Positions 1-11,716 of a stretch of DNA of 64,000 bases are shown piece after piece; within the stretch, counting starts at the first letter, position 1, and each line of letters opens with the position of its first letter. The notes under the pieces were generated by a model. That model had not been told where the DNA came from. It worked only from the letters and a program-made list of their open reading frames with translations, and did not search any database. A program made the translations under genes and the position numbers. Source of the stretch: Lates calcarifer. Its lineage: Eukaryota; Chordata; Actinopteri; Centropomidae. The stretch covers positions 24,203,598 to 24,267,597 of the forward strand of contig NC_066842.1 of assembly GCF_001640805.2 (NCBI RefSeq). Reading direction: 5' to 3'.

Positions 1-43
1 ATAAGTCACTAACACTGTTGTGTTCTTTTTGTAACTTCTCCAG

Positions 44-2360
44 GTATACTATAAGAATTGTCACCCCTCCTTTCCAGAGGGAGGGAAGATGTCTCAGTAC
101 TTGGACAACATGGCTATTGGAGACACCATTAACTTCAGAGGACCTAATGGACTGCTGGTGTATAAAGAAAATGGTATAGTGTGTATTTGTGAAAAGAAAA
201 TAAAGAAAAGTAAAGGCACTCTATTTGTAAACAGTACAGTTTATTAGATTAGCACTTAATGCACTTGCACTTCAAGCACATGCACAGTAGTTGCTTTCTA
301 TCACCAGGAGATGGCACTGTGATACAATATCATTCTAAACTGCTTTGGTTGCCTAATACTGAGACTTCCTCTCTTCTAATAAGGTCATTTTTCGATCCGA
401 CCAGACAAGAAGTCTGAGCCCAAGGTTCGGAAGTTTAAGCATGTTGGAATGATCGCTGGAGGAACAGGTTCATGTTTTGTTCATTTATATTAAATTCTGA
501 TGAATGATTCTAATGTGCAGTAATGTTGTATGTACTTTATTCAGAAGATCACAGAGGCTCACAGGGCTGAAATCTCTGCAGAATGAAATGTCCTCCTTGT
601 TGTGCTCTAGATAAAGGGACTGTCATGTAGATGAAGACTGGGGAGCAGTTCTGCTAGTGTATCATCTTTTATAACACTTTAATTACATCCATAGTGGTCC
701 AGGGATTTCAGTGTCAGGACCATTTGATGAAATTTTGTTTGTAGCCCCACTGTTGACAATATAATTTTTATTGGAAAATGAGAGACTACATTTTACTTCC
801 CTGTCTTCCCCTCATTTAGAAAGAAATCATCCTCTGAGACCAACTTCAGCCTTTTTCCATTGCAGGTATCACTCCTATGCTGCAGCTAATTCACAGGATC
901 GCAGCAGACCCCACTGACACCACCAGGTGTTCTCTCATATTTGCCAACCAGGTCAGCTATGCAGGATATTGTTTTGGGAAATCTTTTCTCGTGTTTTATT
1001 GTCAAAGAGTATTATTGTGCATAAATGGAAAATCCTCTTGAGAAATAACATCTCTTTCACCCACCTTCTCTCAGACTGAGAATGACATTCTACTGAGGGA
1101 GGAGCTGGAGGAGGCAAGGAAGAATCATCCTGACAAAGTCAAGCTCTGGTTTACACTGGACAAACCTCCACAAGGTGAGGAAGCATTTCTTCATTTACAG
1201 ACCTAACAACAAGACACCTAGTAAACTGCCCCAGTTACACAGTGAGACATGCTTTCTTCTCATAACCTGGTGAAAACATTTTCCATGACTAATTTTATCA
1301 TGTTAACATATGTATATGTGAGTATTAGTGCAGTGACAGGTTGTACGAAACTGAATAAATCTTAAAATCCAGTTCTCTGGTTCTGCTGTTAAATATTCAG
1401 AGTGAGAAACCAAAAACAACTTCTCAGCTGAGAGAGATAGCTCCAACAGGGTGTTACAGTAGCTTAGCAAAACTCTCATGTCTTCATTTGTGTAATCCTT
1501 AAAATGAGCAGAAATTAATGAGCATAAAATTGTTACATAATCTCTGTTAGACCTGGACCTTGAACAGCACTTGCATTGTTGCATCTTCATTACTTCCACA
1601 CATAAAAGAAACACGTCTGCCCTTGATCATTATTCATTTGAAGTGGTGTTCTTGCTCTTCGTTAGCAATGTCACGATTTGGTTGCCTTGGAGGGAGCGAT
1701 GACTATCTCTGGATGAAAGCACAGTGAACAAATCTCTTAGTGTTACTTGTCAGCAATGGTGTTAATGACACTAGCAGCTGAAATCTGGAGATCAAAAACT
1801 AAGCAGTAATTTCATTCCTGATTGAATTACTTATTTGATTGACCAATCTCTTATCTCTGAGAGGAAGAAACACACTTCTGCTTCTGATCACCTTTCACTG
1901 ATGGGCTTCCCTCTGCTGTGGCACTGGGGTCAGAGTGACTGAATCACTGAAAGAAGTGTTTGATCTTTAATATTTTGATATGGCAGTTTCACCTTTTCCA
2001 TCTTTACCATTTTCACATTTTTGGCTGTAAATATGATATCTTGCATATTTACAGCATCAAGTAAATATGCCAAGAAGTGAGCTTATTTAGGAACAGGATG
2101 AGATTCTATTCTGAATTTTCACTGCTATAAAAAAACGATGAGATATTAATTTTGTGATTCAACTGTCTTTTTTGTCTTATTCCCCAGACTGGAGTTACAG
2201 TTCAGGATTTGTGACCTATGACATGATCAAGGATCACCTCCCTTCTCCGTCCACTGATGTCCTTATTGTCCTGTGTGGTCCTCCACCAATGATACAGAAT
2301 GCCTGTCTGCCTAATCTGGACAAGCTGGGACACAAAACGGAAAACATATTTTCTTACTAG
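44..2360 (+). CDS. cyb5r2: NADH-cytochrome b5 reductase 2, C-terminal five exons (5' partial)
   Basis: Flavoenzyme that passes electrons from NADH via FAD to cytochrome b5; this part covers the end of the FAD domain and the whole NADH domain. Exons with GT-AG borders and consistent phase: 44-173, 384-467, 866-951, 1075-1174, 2188-2360. Visible motifs: GGKMSQYL (FAD phosphate-binding loop), [13 protein letters not shown] (NADH-binding glycine loop), [13 protein letters not shown], and [15 protein letters not shown] near the end, the canonical nucleotide-binding CGPP motif. The protein ends ENIFSY, closer to CYB5R2 (recalled end MIFTY) than to CYB5R3 (CFVF), and SSGFVT.DMIK.HLP also fits CYB5R2. 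The membrane anchor and first FAD exons lie upstream of the window. The ATTAAA near 2713 is a possible poly(A) signal. Family assignment is near certain; the choice of paralogue is about 80% sure. Confidence 0.93.
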
Positions 2361-3150
2361 TGCTCCGATTGCATACAGAACTGCTTTGTCCTGCTGATGC
2401 TGATGGTCTGTCCAAAATGCCAAACAAGTGTACTCTGTATACCTGGTGCTGCTTTTGTCATTTAAGATTTTTGATGTTAAGTGACACCAAAACTGCCATC
2501 AAAATTACCCAGTAACATTGCATCAAGCAGCATCATCATCTTCATTCAAACCAACACTCTGAATGCAACTGGTGTTTTTTTTTTTTTCTTTTTTTTTTGG
2601 GGGGGGGGGGGGGGGGTTGTTATTTGGAAACAATGAAGTAAAGATGTGAAAACAACAGCGTTTATTTTATATATACAGTATGTTTAGTATGTGTGTTTTC
2701 TGTTTTTTCCCAATTAAAAAAAATATATGGTAAGTAAATCTCCCATGAGATCCATACACACACATACACCACAGAAAAACAAACGTACTGTTAAAGTAAT
2801 TTATATCAATAATTATAACACACATAAGACAAATAGTATCAAAGGAAACACACCACTTCTTTTTGATGAGGAGCGGAGATTTTAGGAGCTGTTGCAGCGC
2901 TACTTATTCATTCATTTATTTCGACAAATTACGTTTTTATCTGTAGTTTTTTTTTTTCTTTCTCCGGTATAGTTGAATGACCAGGTGGAATTTGATTCGT
3001 TGTTTTTGAATACTGAGGTCCTACAGTATTTACTTTTTGGTGGGGCGTTCACAATCCGCAACTAATATGTCCGACATCCCGTCAAGGCATCGCCGGATAA
3101 TGGGCGTGTTTCTCTTTACCAACATGTCGGCATAGGAGTTTCCAGGTTCT
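2361..3150. other. cyb5r2-poglut3 intergenic segment
   Basis: About 790 bases between two genes on the same strand. It holds the cyb5r2 3' UTR and the presumed poglut3 promoter. The last ~100 bases are CpG-richer than the AT-rich sequence before them, as expected for a promoter. I see no clear TATA box close to the poglut3 start. Confidence 0.6.
2577..2616. repeat. poly-T followed by an 18-base poly-G run in the cyb5r2 3' flank
   Basis: A T-rich stretch interrupted by one C is followed directly by 18 consecutive G (2599-2616). It lies about 240 bases after the cyb5r2 stop, so it is probably in or just beyond the 3' UTR. Length in such homopolymers is error-prone in assembly. Confidence 0.9.
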
Positions 3151-6100
3151 ATGAAAACTTTACAATCAATATTTACTAAGTTTAGACGTAAAGCAGTTAG
3201 CATTTGGACGAATACGATGTGTGAGGGTAGCGCAGACTTAGTGAAGCCTTCTAAGAGTGGTTTACTTTGTAGGTTTGTAATTTTTGTCGTATTTATTATT
3301 AGCATAAACTTCGCAGTTTCTGAATGTAAAGGAATCAGTCCAGAGAAATGTCTCATCTGGGGTTTAGGGCTGAACCCCGACACGGTTTTACCAGTCCGCT
3401 ACTTCTTTATTCAGGCGGTCAGCTCAAAGGGAGAAAACCTGACTTTGTCTCCAGGTAAATGATTTCACTCGTAGCATGTACTTAAAATGTTACGTTAGAC
3501 ATAGCATCAGCAGAATGCTAGTGAAGCAGTCGCTGGCCAAATACAGCTAACTAAATTCCTGTTGCACGATTTTAAACTCGCCCCTGACTGATTTGGTGGC
3601 ATGTTGCGCGACATTTATCAGCAGACATAGCTAGCTATATTTACTAGTAGTTCTAGTCTTCGTTATTTTTTACGAGAACAAGTCAGAACAATAGAGTAGT
3701 CATAAGTAGTGTCTCACATAGTATTCAAGACCGTTTTAGTGCCCACTGCAGTCATACTTGTTGCCCTTAAACTCTGAGGACAAGTCTTTGGGTTTGTTTG
3801 GTCAGCTAACAATAAAGGCTCCTGTGTCAGGGCCAGGTGCCTTTGTGCACAATTTAATGGAAAGGTTTGGTATTCAGAAGTCATATGTCTCACACTAAAA
3901 TGCCCTTTACATATGCTATTCAGGTAAAGACACATTTAAAGTGAAGATTAGCTCCCTGGACAAGCAGGAGCACATCCGTATCCACGTACCTCCACCTCTG
4001 GACAGAGGAGATGGGTCCTTCCTGGTGAGGTACCGGCTCTACGGCACAGCACTCAAGGGTCTTAAGGTTGAAATCCTCCACCAAGATGCTGCTGTTGCCA
4101 AGTCACCCTACATCATACAAGGTCTGTGTTGAGTCTTGCATTAGGAGACACAGGCACACGTTCACTAGTCACTAGCTACTAGTCAAGTTAATGTTATTTA
4201 CAGTGGCAAGAAGAAGTAAGTAATCCCTTTGAAATTATCTTGTCCTAAAATATATAATAAATATATAATAAATAGGTTGGAAGTATGTGAACCCTAAGGC
4301 TAATGTACTTTGGCTCTGAGAGCTCAACACACACATCTTAAGAAAACACATGCAAATAGCAAATTAAGAAAACATCTTCACCAATCTGTCAAGCGAGCAC
4401 AGCAGTTACAATCTAATGCTGCAAAGTGAGAAAACACAGTCAGCAGAAATGAGCTACAGAAAACACAACTGAACACACAAAACAATACAGAAGTGCTGTG
4501 GTGTTAACAGTGAGTATCTGGAATATAGTTAGTAGTATAGTAATCAGAATGTTTAAAGAAAGGGGAAACAAACCACTGATGGGTAGTTGACTTATGTAAC
4601 TTCATCTGACACCTCGACAACAATAAGCATGTTCCAGCTGTGTTCATCACTCATTTATGTTGTAGTCTGTGCTATTTGCAGCCTGTTTCTGTATTTGTTT
4701 GTGTTGTCTTACTTTGCTGCATCTTTTCTAAATGCTGCATGAGGATGTTTTCTTAGTTTGCTTGTGAGTAATTCCATACTAACTCACCTAGGACTACCCA
4801 CTACGTGCATACATAGCAAAATGCAACTTTTTGATCAAAACTTCCAATTGACACTTCCGATTGTCACAGCCGCCCCGCTGCCACTTGTGTGCTTGAACAC
4901 ATTGAGTTTGTCTATATTTGTGACATAGATAGACTATCAGATCACTTTTTACAACAAGCCAATGCAGTTCATTCCAAAGGTTCACAGACTTTCTTGCCAC
5001 TGTTTGTAGCCCAGAATCACAGAGATGAAGATCTCACAAAAACACTTTTAAATGGGGAGAAAACCTCAAGAAGAGCTGTAAAGAAAGCATACCCCTTCAA
5101 CGGTGGACCAGCATGCACCACACACTACAGGGCTGTATTGAAAAACAACTTCAGCCTTTCATGGTCGTACTCAGATAAGGCCATTTTGCGCTTGCGCGTT
5201 ACATCGCAATCTCTCCAGAGTAAAGCACATCACATGAAACGTAAACGTGAAGGAATTGTGTTCATCCTGTCTCAAAAATGTTATACATCGCTATTGTGTT
5301 ATACATAACTGCATCCATTTTTGTTGAGAAAGAGTTTAACACCGGCTTCCTTTATTCCTTTATACACATTTATCTCATATTTAGCTCCCTCAACTGACCC
5401 TTAATATTATTACTAATGCCCAGGTCCGGTCCATCACGAGTACTGTGACTGTCCTGAACCTGATGCCTCCGTTTGGCAGAGTGTCATGCAGTGTCCTGCT
5501 GAAGAGCCTCAGATTCTGGCAGACTTTAAATCCTTTCCCACAGTTGACCTGCAGCACCTCAGACAGGAAGTGCCTTATAGATTCTCTAACAGAGGAGGAC
5601 TCATTCACTATGCCATCATCAACAACCAGCTGTATCGCCGCACTCTGGGAAAATACACAGACTTCAAGATGTTCTCTGATGAAATGCTTCTCTCTCTAAC
5701 AAGGAAGGTGAGGTTGTGTGTATGTTAGAGGGATGGATAAGGATCGTACCAGTGTTTGTGCATGCTGTGGCCTGCTCACTACATGCGGTGTCTTAATGTT
5801 ACTGCTAAGAGACTGCACATGACATTGTGAGATGCTGATTTCAGTCTCCTGGGACTTTTAATTTTCTGTTGAAGGTGAGGGTGCCGGATGTGGAGTTCTA
5901 CATCAATGTTGGTGACTGGCCATTAGAGACAAGGAGGGCAGATGCTGTTCCAGTCCTGTCGTGGTGTGGATCCACAGACACCCGGGACATTGTCCTTCCC
6001 ACTTACGAGGTCACACACTCCACCCTGGAGACCATGAGAGGCGTCACCAATGACCTGTTGTCTGTCCAGGGAAACACTGGTACCACACAGCTACACTCAC

Positions 6101-8651
6101 ACACACATACACACACACACACAAACAGTGAGACCCACTGTAGCACAAATATAAAATTTTGTCAATGGCTTTTATGTCTGTCTGTGTAAGACACTTCTTA
6201 CATCTGTCTCTGTGCTACCTAGAATAGGTAATTATAGGTAATTATGTTGAATGAATTCCTCTCCAGTACTAAAATGTCCCAGCACTAAAGCTGTCAAGTA
6301 TATTTTTACATTTTTTGTCTTACATGTAAATGTACTGAAATTCCTCCACAAACACTACTACTACTTAAACTGCTTAAGTGCAGTTACATGGAGTTTACAA
6401 TGAATTTTACAATTATAAAAGTATAATCATTTTATGATTGTAAAAATGGTCCTGTCAGAATCAGTCAGAATTTCACAGAACATGTTGTACTTTGACTGCA
6501 GCTAATGCAGACCACAGTCTAAAGAAAAAATGCCTTTTGATGTTAGACAAGTTTATGGCTGTTAGAACTGGATTGTTAACTAACCATAGCCCCTTTTCAA
6601 CCAAGTACCACAGGACCAAAATCAGCAACTCACTTTAATTTCTCCTCACATTGTCTCATATTTTAACTGTCCACCAGGGGGACCCACAGGGTTGAGCTCT
6701 GGGCCATCTTGTGGTAACACTAAACAATAATAAATGACCATGGTGAAAATCTTTCAAATGCAGTCCGTTAACACATAGTAGACACCCTGATCTGCTACAC
6801 TGTCAGATTTTCAGTGGCCTGCAATTTGCTTCTAATTTCCCTGAAAAGATTGTGAATTTAAAGTATTTTTAAATTTGAAATTATCAAAAGTGAGCTACAT
6901 CTCTGCATGACCTTACCTGCTATAATGACATTTAATTAAACCACTGTTTGGTCCTCCTCTTTTAGTACCATGGCTTCACATTGGATGAATATATCTTTTT
7001 ATGATCATGTGTCTCATAAAGAAGCTGAAGTTTCAACTACAAATTGGTTTATTTTTGAAGCTAGAAAAATTGGCCACTTCCTTACCTAAATTACCATGGT
7101 GTCCAAAAATGTATAACTGACTTATAGCCACTAATGTGTTTTAAAAGGGAATATATAGTGACCTTCCTTAACAATCATTAATAAATCCACTGGTAGTCCT
7201 TGACTTTTCAGTGTATCCTTAAGCTGTTTCATCATATATTTCCCCAGTTACTTAAACAATTGTCAGACTACAGCCTCAGCCTGTTGTTTTCAGGACTCTG
7301 TGCTCTTGTCTGTACCTAATGTATGTACACTGCCTTGGGCTAGATGGAGAAGTACATTTTTAAAGTCCACAGTGCTACTGCTTTGTTGAGACGTGGTAAA
7401 ATTGAAATCTGAAGAGACTAGTTTGAATAAATAAAAGTAGGTCAATGACATTCTTAGATGCTTTTCTCAGTATATAGACACTATATAGAAATGCATTTCT
7501 CTCTGATCTTCCCACAGCTGTATTTTCAGGCATTACTTGTGTATGTGGAGTTTAGGCTCTGGCTTATAAACAGGCTAATATGAGAAAAAACTGACAGCCT
7601 TACCTCAGGCTTAATAAGCTGAACCCTGACAAATAATATGTAACTTCTATGACAAAACATAGAAGATATTTTATTGAGTTACTCTCTCAGACAGTTTTGG
7701 GCCTTTAAATCTACATTCTTTTACACTGTGCTGAATACAGCAGTACTGGATATTCCCTTTTACATACCTAAGCATTTGTTCCATTCTATTACTTCGAGCT
7801 CTCTGTCCCTTACATTTTCTGTAAGATAGTATTTGGTCAACTTTTTCCAGGGCCTCCGTGGACTAACAAAACAGAACAGGCGTTTTTCCGTGGCCGGGAC
7901 AGTCGGGAGGAACGTCTTCAGCTGGTCTCTCTGTCCAAGAAAAACCCTGAGTTGCTGGATGCAGGCATCACAGGATGGTTCTTCTTCAGAGACCAGGAGA
8001 AACATGTAGGCAGAGCACCACTTGTTGGATTCTTTGACTTCTTTAAGGTGAGGAAGATGCATAAACACATGAATAGTTTATTCTCATATAATTCATTTTT
8101 ATCCTATAACTTGAAACTGTAATGTCCTTAAGGCAGGTGATGTTTTCTTTTTTTTAATTTCATTTTATGTTTTTCATTCATTTGACTTTTTCCTCTCTTA
8201 GTACAAGTACCAGGTGAACATAGACGGAACAGTGGCAGCGTATCGTTTTCCTTACCTGATGCTCGGGAGCAGTCTGGTTCTGAAGCAGGACTCCCAGTAT
8301 TATGAACATTTCTACAGTCATTTAAAGGCAGGCACTCACTACATTCCTGTGAAGAGAAACTTGTCAGATCTTTTGGAGAAAATCAAATGGGCCAAAGAGA
8401 ATGATGCTGAAGCACGAAGAATGGCCAGAGTGGGTCAGGAAGCAGCCAGAGAGCTACTGCAGCCCAGCAGACTGTACTGTTATTACTACAGAGTGCTGCA
8501 CATGTACTCTGAGCGACAGATGGGACAGCCAACACTACATGTAGACATGGAGCTGGTGCCTCAGCCAGATGACCACACTGCTGTGTGCACATGTGAACGT
8601 AAAAGCCATAGAAGCCAGAAAGAAGAAACCAGCATGAAGGATGAACTATGA
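3151..8651 (+). CDS. poglut3: Protein O-glucosyltransferase 3 (KDEL motif-containing protein 2), complete
   Basis: ER-lumen enzyme that adds O-linked glucose to serine of EGF-like repeats (Notch-type substrates) from UDP-glucose. Exons: 3151-3454, 3924-4121, 5424-5707, 5875-6079, 7851-8047, 8202-8651; phases agree and give 545 residues. Order: hydrophobic signal around residues 39-56 ([15 protein letters not shown]), a filamin-type Ig domain ([12 protein letters not shown] through AKSPYIIQG), then the GT90/CAP10 catalytic domain with [48 protein letters not shown] and [15 protein letters not shown] (sugar-nucleotide-binding region). It ends in KDEL, an ER retrieval signal. It matches human POGLUT3 (about 507 residues) better than POGLUT2, e.g. 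MELVPQPDD near the end. The in-frame ATG at 3217 has a better context (A at -3) and would give 523 residues, so it may be the true start. A poly(A) signal AATAAA lies at 8695. Confidence 0.95.
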
Positions 8652-8694
8652 TGGAATGTGTCTTTTGCATTTGTTCTCTGAATCATTCCTGACA

Positions 8695-8700
8695 AATAAA
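8695..8700 (+). terminator. poglut3 polyadenylation signal
   Basis: A canonical AATAAA hexamer 43 bases after the stop codon. Further AATAAA copies near 9020 could serve a longer 3' UTR. Confidence 0.6.
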
Positions 8701-9890
8701 GAGCTGAAAATGAAAATAATGTTTCTGATGGTCACAAGAAAATGTGAATTTCTCAGTTACAATTAAACATTGTAATTGTTGCTTTTATTTTGGACAGTAA
8801 AGAAAGTTGTAGGACAGATTTATTATAAAAACCTAGTCCTCAGCAGCAGGACCAGTTATAATGCCACTCTTTATTGTTTAATACAGTTTGTTGTATTGTT
8901 GTTTTGTGCCTTTGTAAAGCTCTGGTTAATAATGTGAGAAAGTGAGGATATAATTACGGTTTTGTAAAAGTGCCTTTGTATTGGATATTTATATACAATC
9001 CTGTAAAAATCTGTCTTGAAATAAACATATACAGTACTGTACTGTCATTCATATTTCAGTCTGGTTCAAATTGGTAGACCAACTGACAGACTGATTCTGA
9101 CTTCCATCCAGCCATGCTGCCTAAAAGTGTTTGATTTCTGTTCGAGTCTCCACAAAAATGTATTTAATAATAGTAAAAAGTTAAAAAAGACAACTGCCTT
9201 AATTGTGTTCTACACCTTGGCATCATGTTTTCTGCTTAATTTGTATTGTGACAAACTGCTTTTTGCTTAGTATCCTGTATGCAGCAGTATGCTGCCCTGT
9301 TTTGTAACCTGGTTAGCTTGATACACTGTTCTTTTTAAGTAAACCTGCTATATATTTATATTTCCCATGTGCATATTACAACCCTCTTACATTGGTTCTA
9401 GCGGTAGTGAGATCAGATCAGGACATCAGCATGCAGGAGAACAAATTTCCCCTTAAATTCTCTTGGAAAGGTCTTTGGCATTGTTGCAGATATGCTGTAA
9501 AAAAAGTTCTCATCACAAACATTTTATAAAAAGTAAAACAATGACAATGACAACAACAATGCATAGATTGTTTCACTTGTGAAGAATGTTTAATAGTATT
9601 AGTGTATTTTTTTCCATTGGTGTACTATGGTAACAACATTTGAAAAATACTATAATAGACAAAAAAAAGATAGACAAAGATGTTTCCAACCCTCCCTTAT
9701 TATTAGTCATTAATATCTATTTGAGTGTGTATTTCATAGCTACAGTTCCTAAAACAAAATGTACACAAATGTACAGAGACGGTTCACTCAGCCTTCATTT
9801 TAAGCCTCTGCAATGTACGATGCAAATTTAAAGAACACAAGAAAATCCCCTCAAGAACAGTTGTTTTTAGGTAAGACTACTTATGAATTA
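8701..9890. other. intergenic, AT-rich, no gene seen
   Basis: AT-rich sequence downstream of poglut3 with short A/T runs and no exon-like coding pattern. It may contain a longer poglut3 3' UTR. Confidence 0.5.
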
Positions 9891-9897
9891 AATATAG

Positions 9898-10012
9898 GAG
9901 GGGGCATCAGAGACATTATTCAGAAATGCCATGCTTATGCACATGTGGATGAGTTTGGTTTCATTTTGTGTATGTGCATGGTAATTCTTAATAATGTCTC
10001 TGATGGCCCCTC
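9898..10012. other. 46-bp-stem hairpin with a 23-base loop (miRNA-like or foldback element)
   Basis: Arms 9898-9943 and 9967-10012 pair as 39 Watson-Crick pairs, 3 G-U wobbles and 4 single mismatches, with no bulges; the loop is 9944-9966. The arm core CATCAGAGACATTATT is repeated exactly in inverted form. No protein-coding pattern explains it. It is longer and straighter than a typical vertebrate pre-miRNA, so it may be a young miRNA-type precursor or a short inverted duplication left by a transposable element. The structure is read directly from the sequence; any function is inference. Confidence 0.85.
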
Positions 10013-10427
10013 ACATTATAAACAACAAACAAACAAAATAGTTCATGTATAATCATTTAGCTCAAACTGCTTATGCAAGACATCACTGCAAAGGACACCT
10101 CAATTAAGCTCTTGTCCAAACACAGCAGGTAGCTGGTTACAGAAACCTGGATCCTTTTGTCATGTTATAGGTTACTGTTTTCTGTTTTGGGACTTAAAAG
10201 AACACATTTCAATGTCCTTAGGTTGTTTAGAGGGGGCTGCTCTTGTTCATTCTTTTTCTGTGTCATGTAAATATACAACAGACATTATTTGTTTGTTTTT
10301 TCGGGTGAACAGTTCCTTTTTTTAGAGTTAAGTTTTTTGGTGGGAGGGATGCACTTACATATTTAATCTTGTAACATTTACTCATTTTAGTTTACAGCAC
10401 AATGGTGTGTGTATAGTTCACATTTAG

Positions 10428-10832
10428 AGTGCATTCATAAAGCATTGAGACCCCCTCAGTTTTTTCACATTTTGTTAAGTTGCAGCCTTATACTAAAAAT
10501 TTTGGACATAATTTGGCCAGGCAGTGCATAACAGAGCAAAAACCAAGTCATGAGGAAGAGGGAACTGCCTGCAGAGCTCAGAGACAAGATCGAGTTGAGG
10601 CACTGATCTGGGGAAGGCTACAAAAAAATTCTGATGTATTGAAGTTTTCCAAGAGCACAGTGTTCTCCATAATTCTTAAAAGCCTGGGAAACCTAGGACT
10701 CTTACTGGATCTGGCTGCGCAGACTAACTGAGCAGTCAGGGTAGAGGGGCCTTAGTAAGTGAGGAGCTCATGAAGTGGATGGTCACGCTGGCTGAGATCC
10801 AAAGAGTCTATGTGGAGGTGGAGGTGCCTGAA
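10428..10832 (+). mobile_element. decayed Tc1-like DNA transposon, 5' part of the transposase
   Basis: This contains a degraded copy of a teleost Tc1-type element: a leading non-coding part, then the start of a transposase. Recognisable pieces are GCAGAGCTCAGAGACAAGAT (a helix-turn-helix start, compare ELRDRIV), SKSTVFSIILK (second helix) and MVTLAEIQR further on. Reading needs frame changes and includes stop codons, so it is a pseudogene. It is cut off at about 10832, where another repeat begins. The catalytic DDE part is absent. Confidence 0.75.
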
Positions 10833-10911
10833 GTTTTATTTATATAGCACCGAATCACAACAAAAGTAATCTCAAGGCACTTTACATATAGAGCAGGTCT
10901 AGACTGTACTC
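10833..10911 (-). repeat. fragment of teleost interspersed repeat (same family as 22664-22898), reversed
   Basis: Reading the minus strand, this matches the end of the repeat at 22664-22898: GAGTAC-GTCTAGACCTGCTCTAT, then a stretch ending in a TATATAAATAAAA-type tail. It directly abuts the Tc1 relic, so one inserted into or replaced the end of the other. Confidence 0.75.
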
Positions 10912-11553
10912 TAGAGGGGGTCTGAATATGTTCCGCATGTTCCTTCAAATTCAGGGTCCTGGTATTAAGTATGCTGGTTCATTGTCACACTGTCAACGCT
11001 TACTAGGACAGTTGAACAGAATGTTATTACTGTGAGAGTGGCCTTTTAAAGAAATCTGACTGATATGGACAAAATGACGGTAGATTAGGTTTCTTGGCCA
11101 AATATGCATAGAGGGGTTGGTAATTAAAGGATGATTCCACTAATTTTTAACTTTGGGTATAGCTTTTCCTTTTTTTTGCCATCTTGTACAAATTCAGCGT
11201 ATGGTACATGCTGTTCAATGCACAATGTGGAAGTATCTCAAACAGGCAAATAAAGAAAACCATTTAAAACACATATTAACTGTAACATTCATTCACACAC
11301 TGCATTGGGACCTGCCTAACCAGTTACCAACTAAAACTTGGACACTATGTTACATTATTTTAGAAGGTTATGTGAAAATATCTCTCTAAACTTGCATCTA
11401 ACTGCAGTATGTTTGTTCTTGAGTTTAAATTATGTGTTTTAATGAGTTTCTGAGTTGAGCCATTTAAGTAAACAGCAGAAAACTCTATAAGTGAACTTAC
11501 ATGCTTGTAAGATGCATCATCATCAGCTGTTGAAGTGCGAAAATATCCAGAAT

Positions 11554-11559
11554 TTTATT
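11554..11559 (-). terminator. possible polyadenylation signal of the unidentified minus-strand gene
   Basis: AATAAA on the minus strand about 160 bases after the stop at 11717. Spacing is normal for a short 3' UTR. Confidence 0.5.
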
Positions 11560-11716
11560 TCAAAGGTCCCTCACTTTATCAAAATTAACATTTTAGTAAG
11601 ACAGAATGTTGCTTATCAAGAGATACATTAATAGCCCCCACACTTATATAACTCAAAGTGTACCACGGTGGTCTTGTATCATGTAATTGGCCATCAATTT
11701 TATGAGTCCCCATGGT

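Noticed and set aside
4889..5308. 139-residue open frame on the plus strand inside poglut3 intron 2
   Set aside because: No recognisable motif, no splice support, lies between two firmly placed poglut3 exons; probably chance or old repeat.
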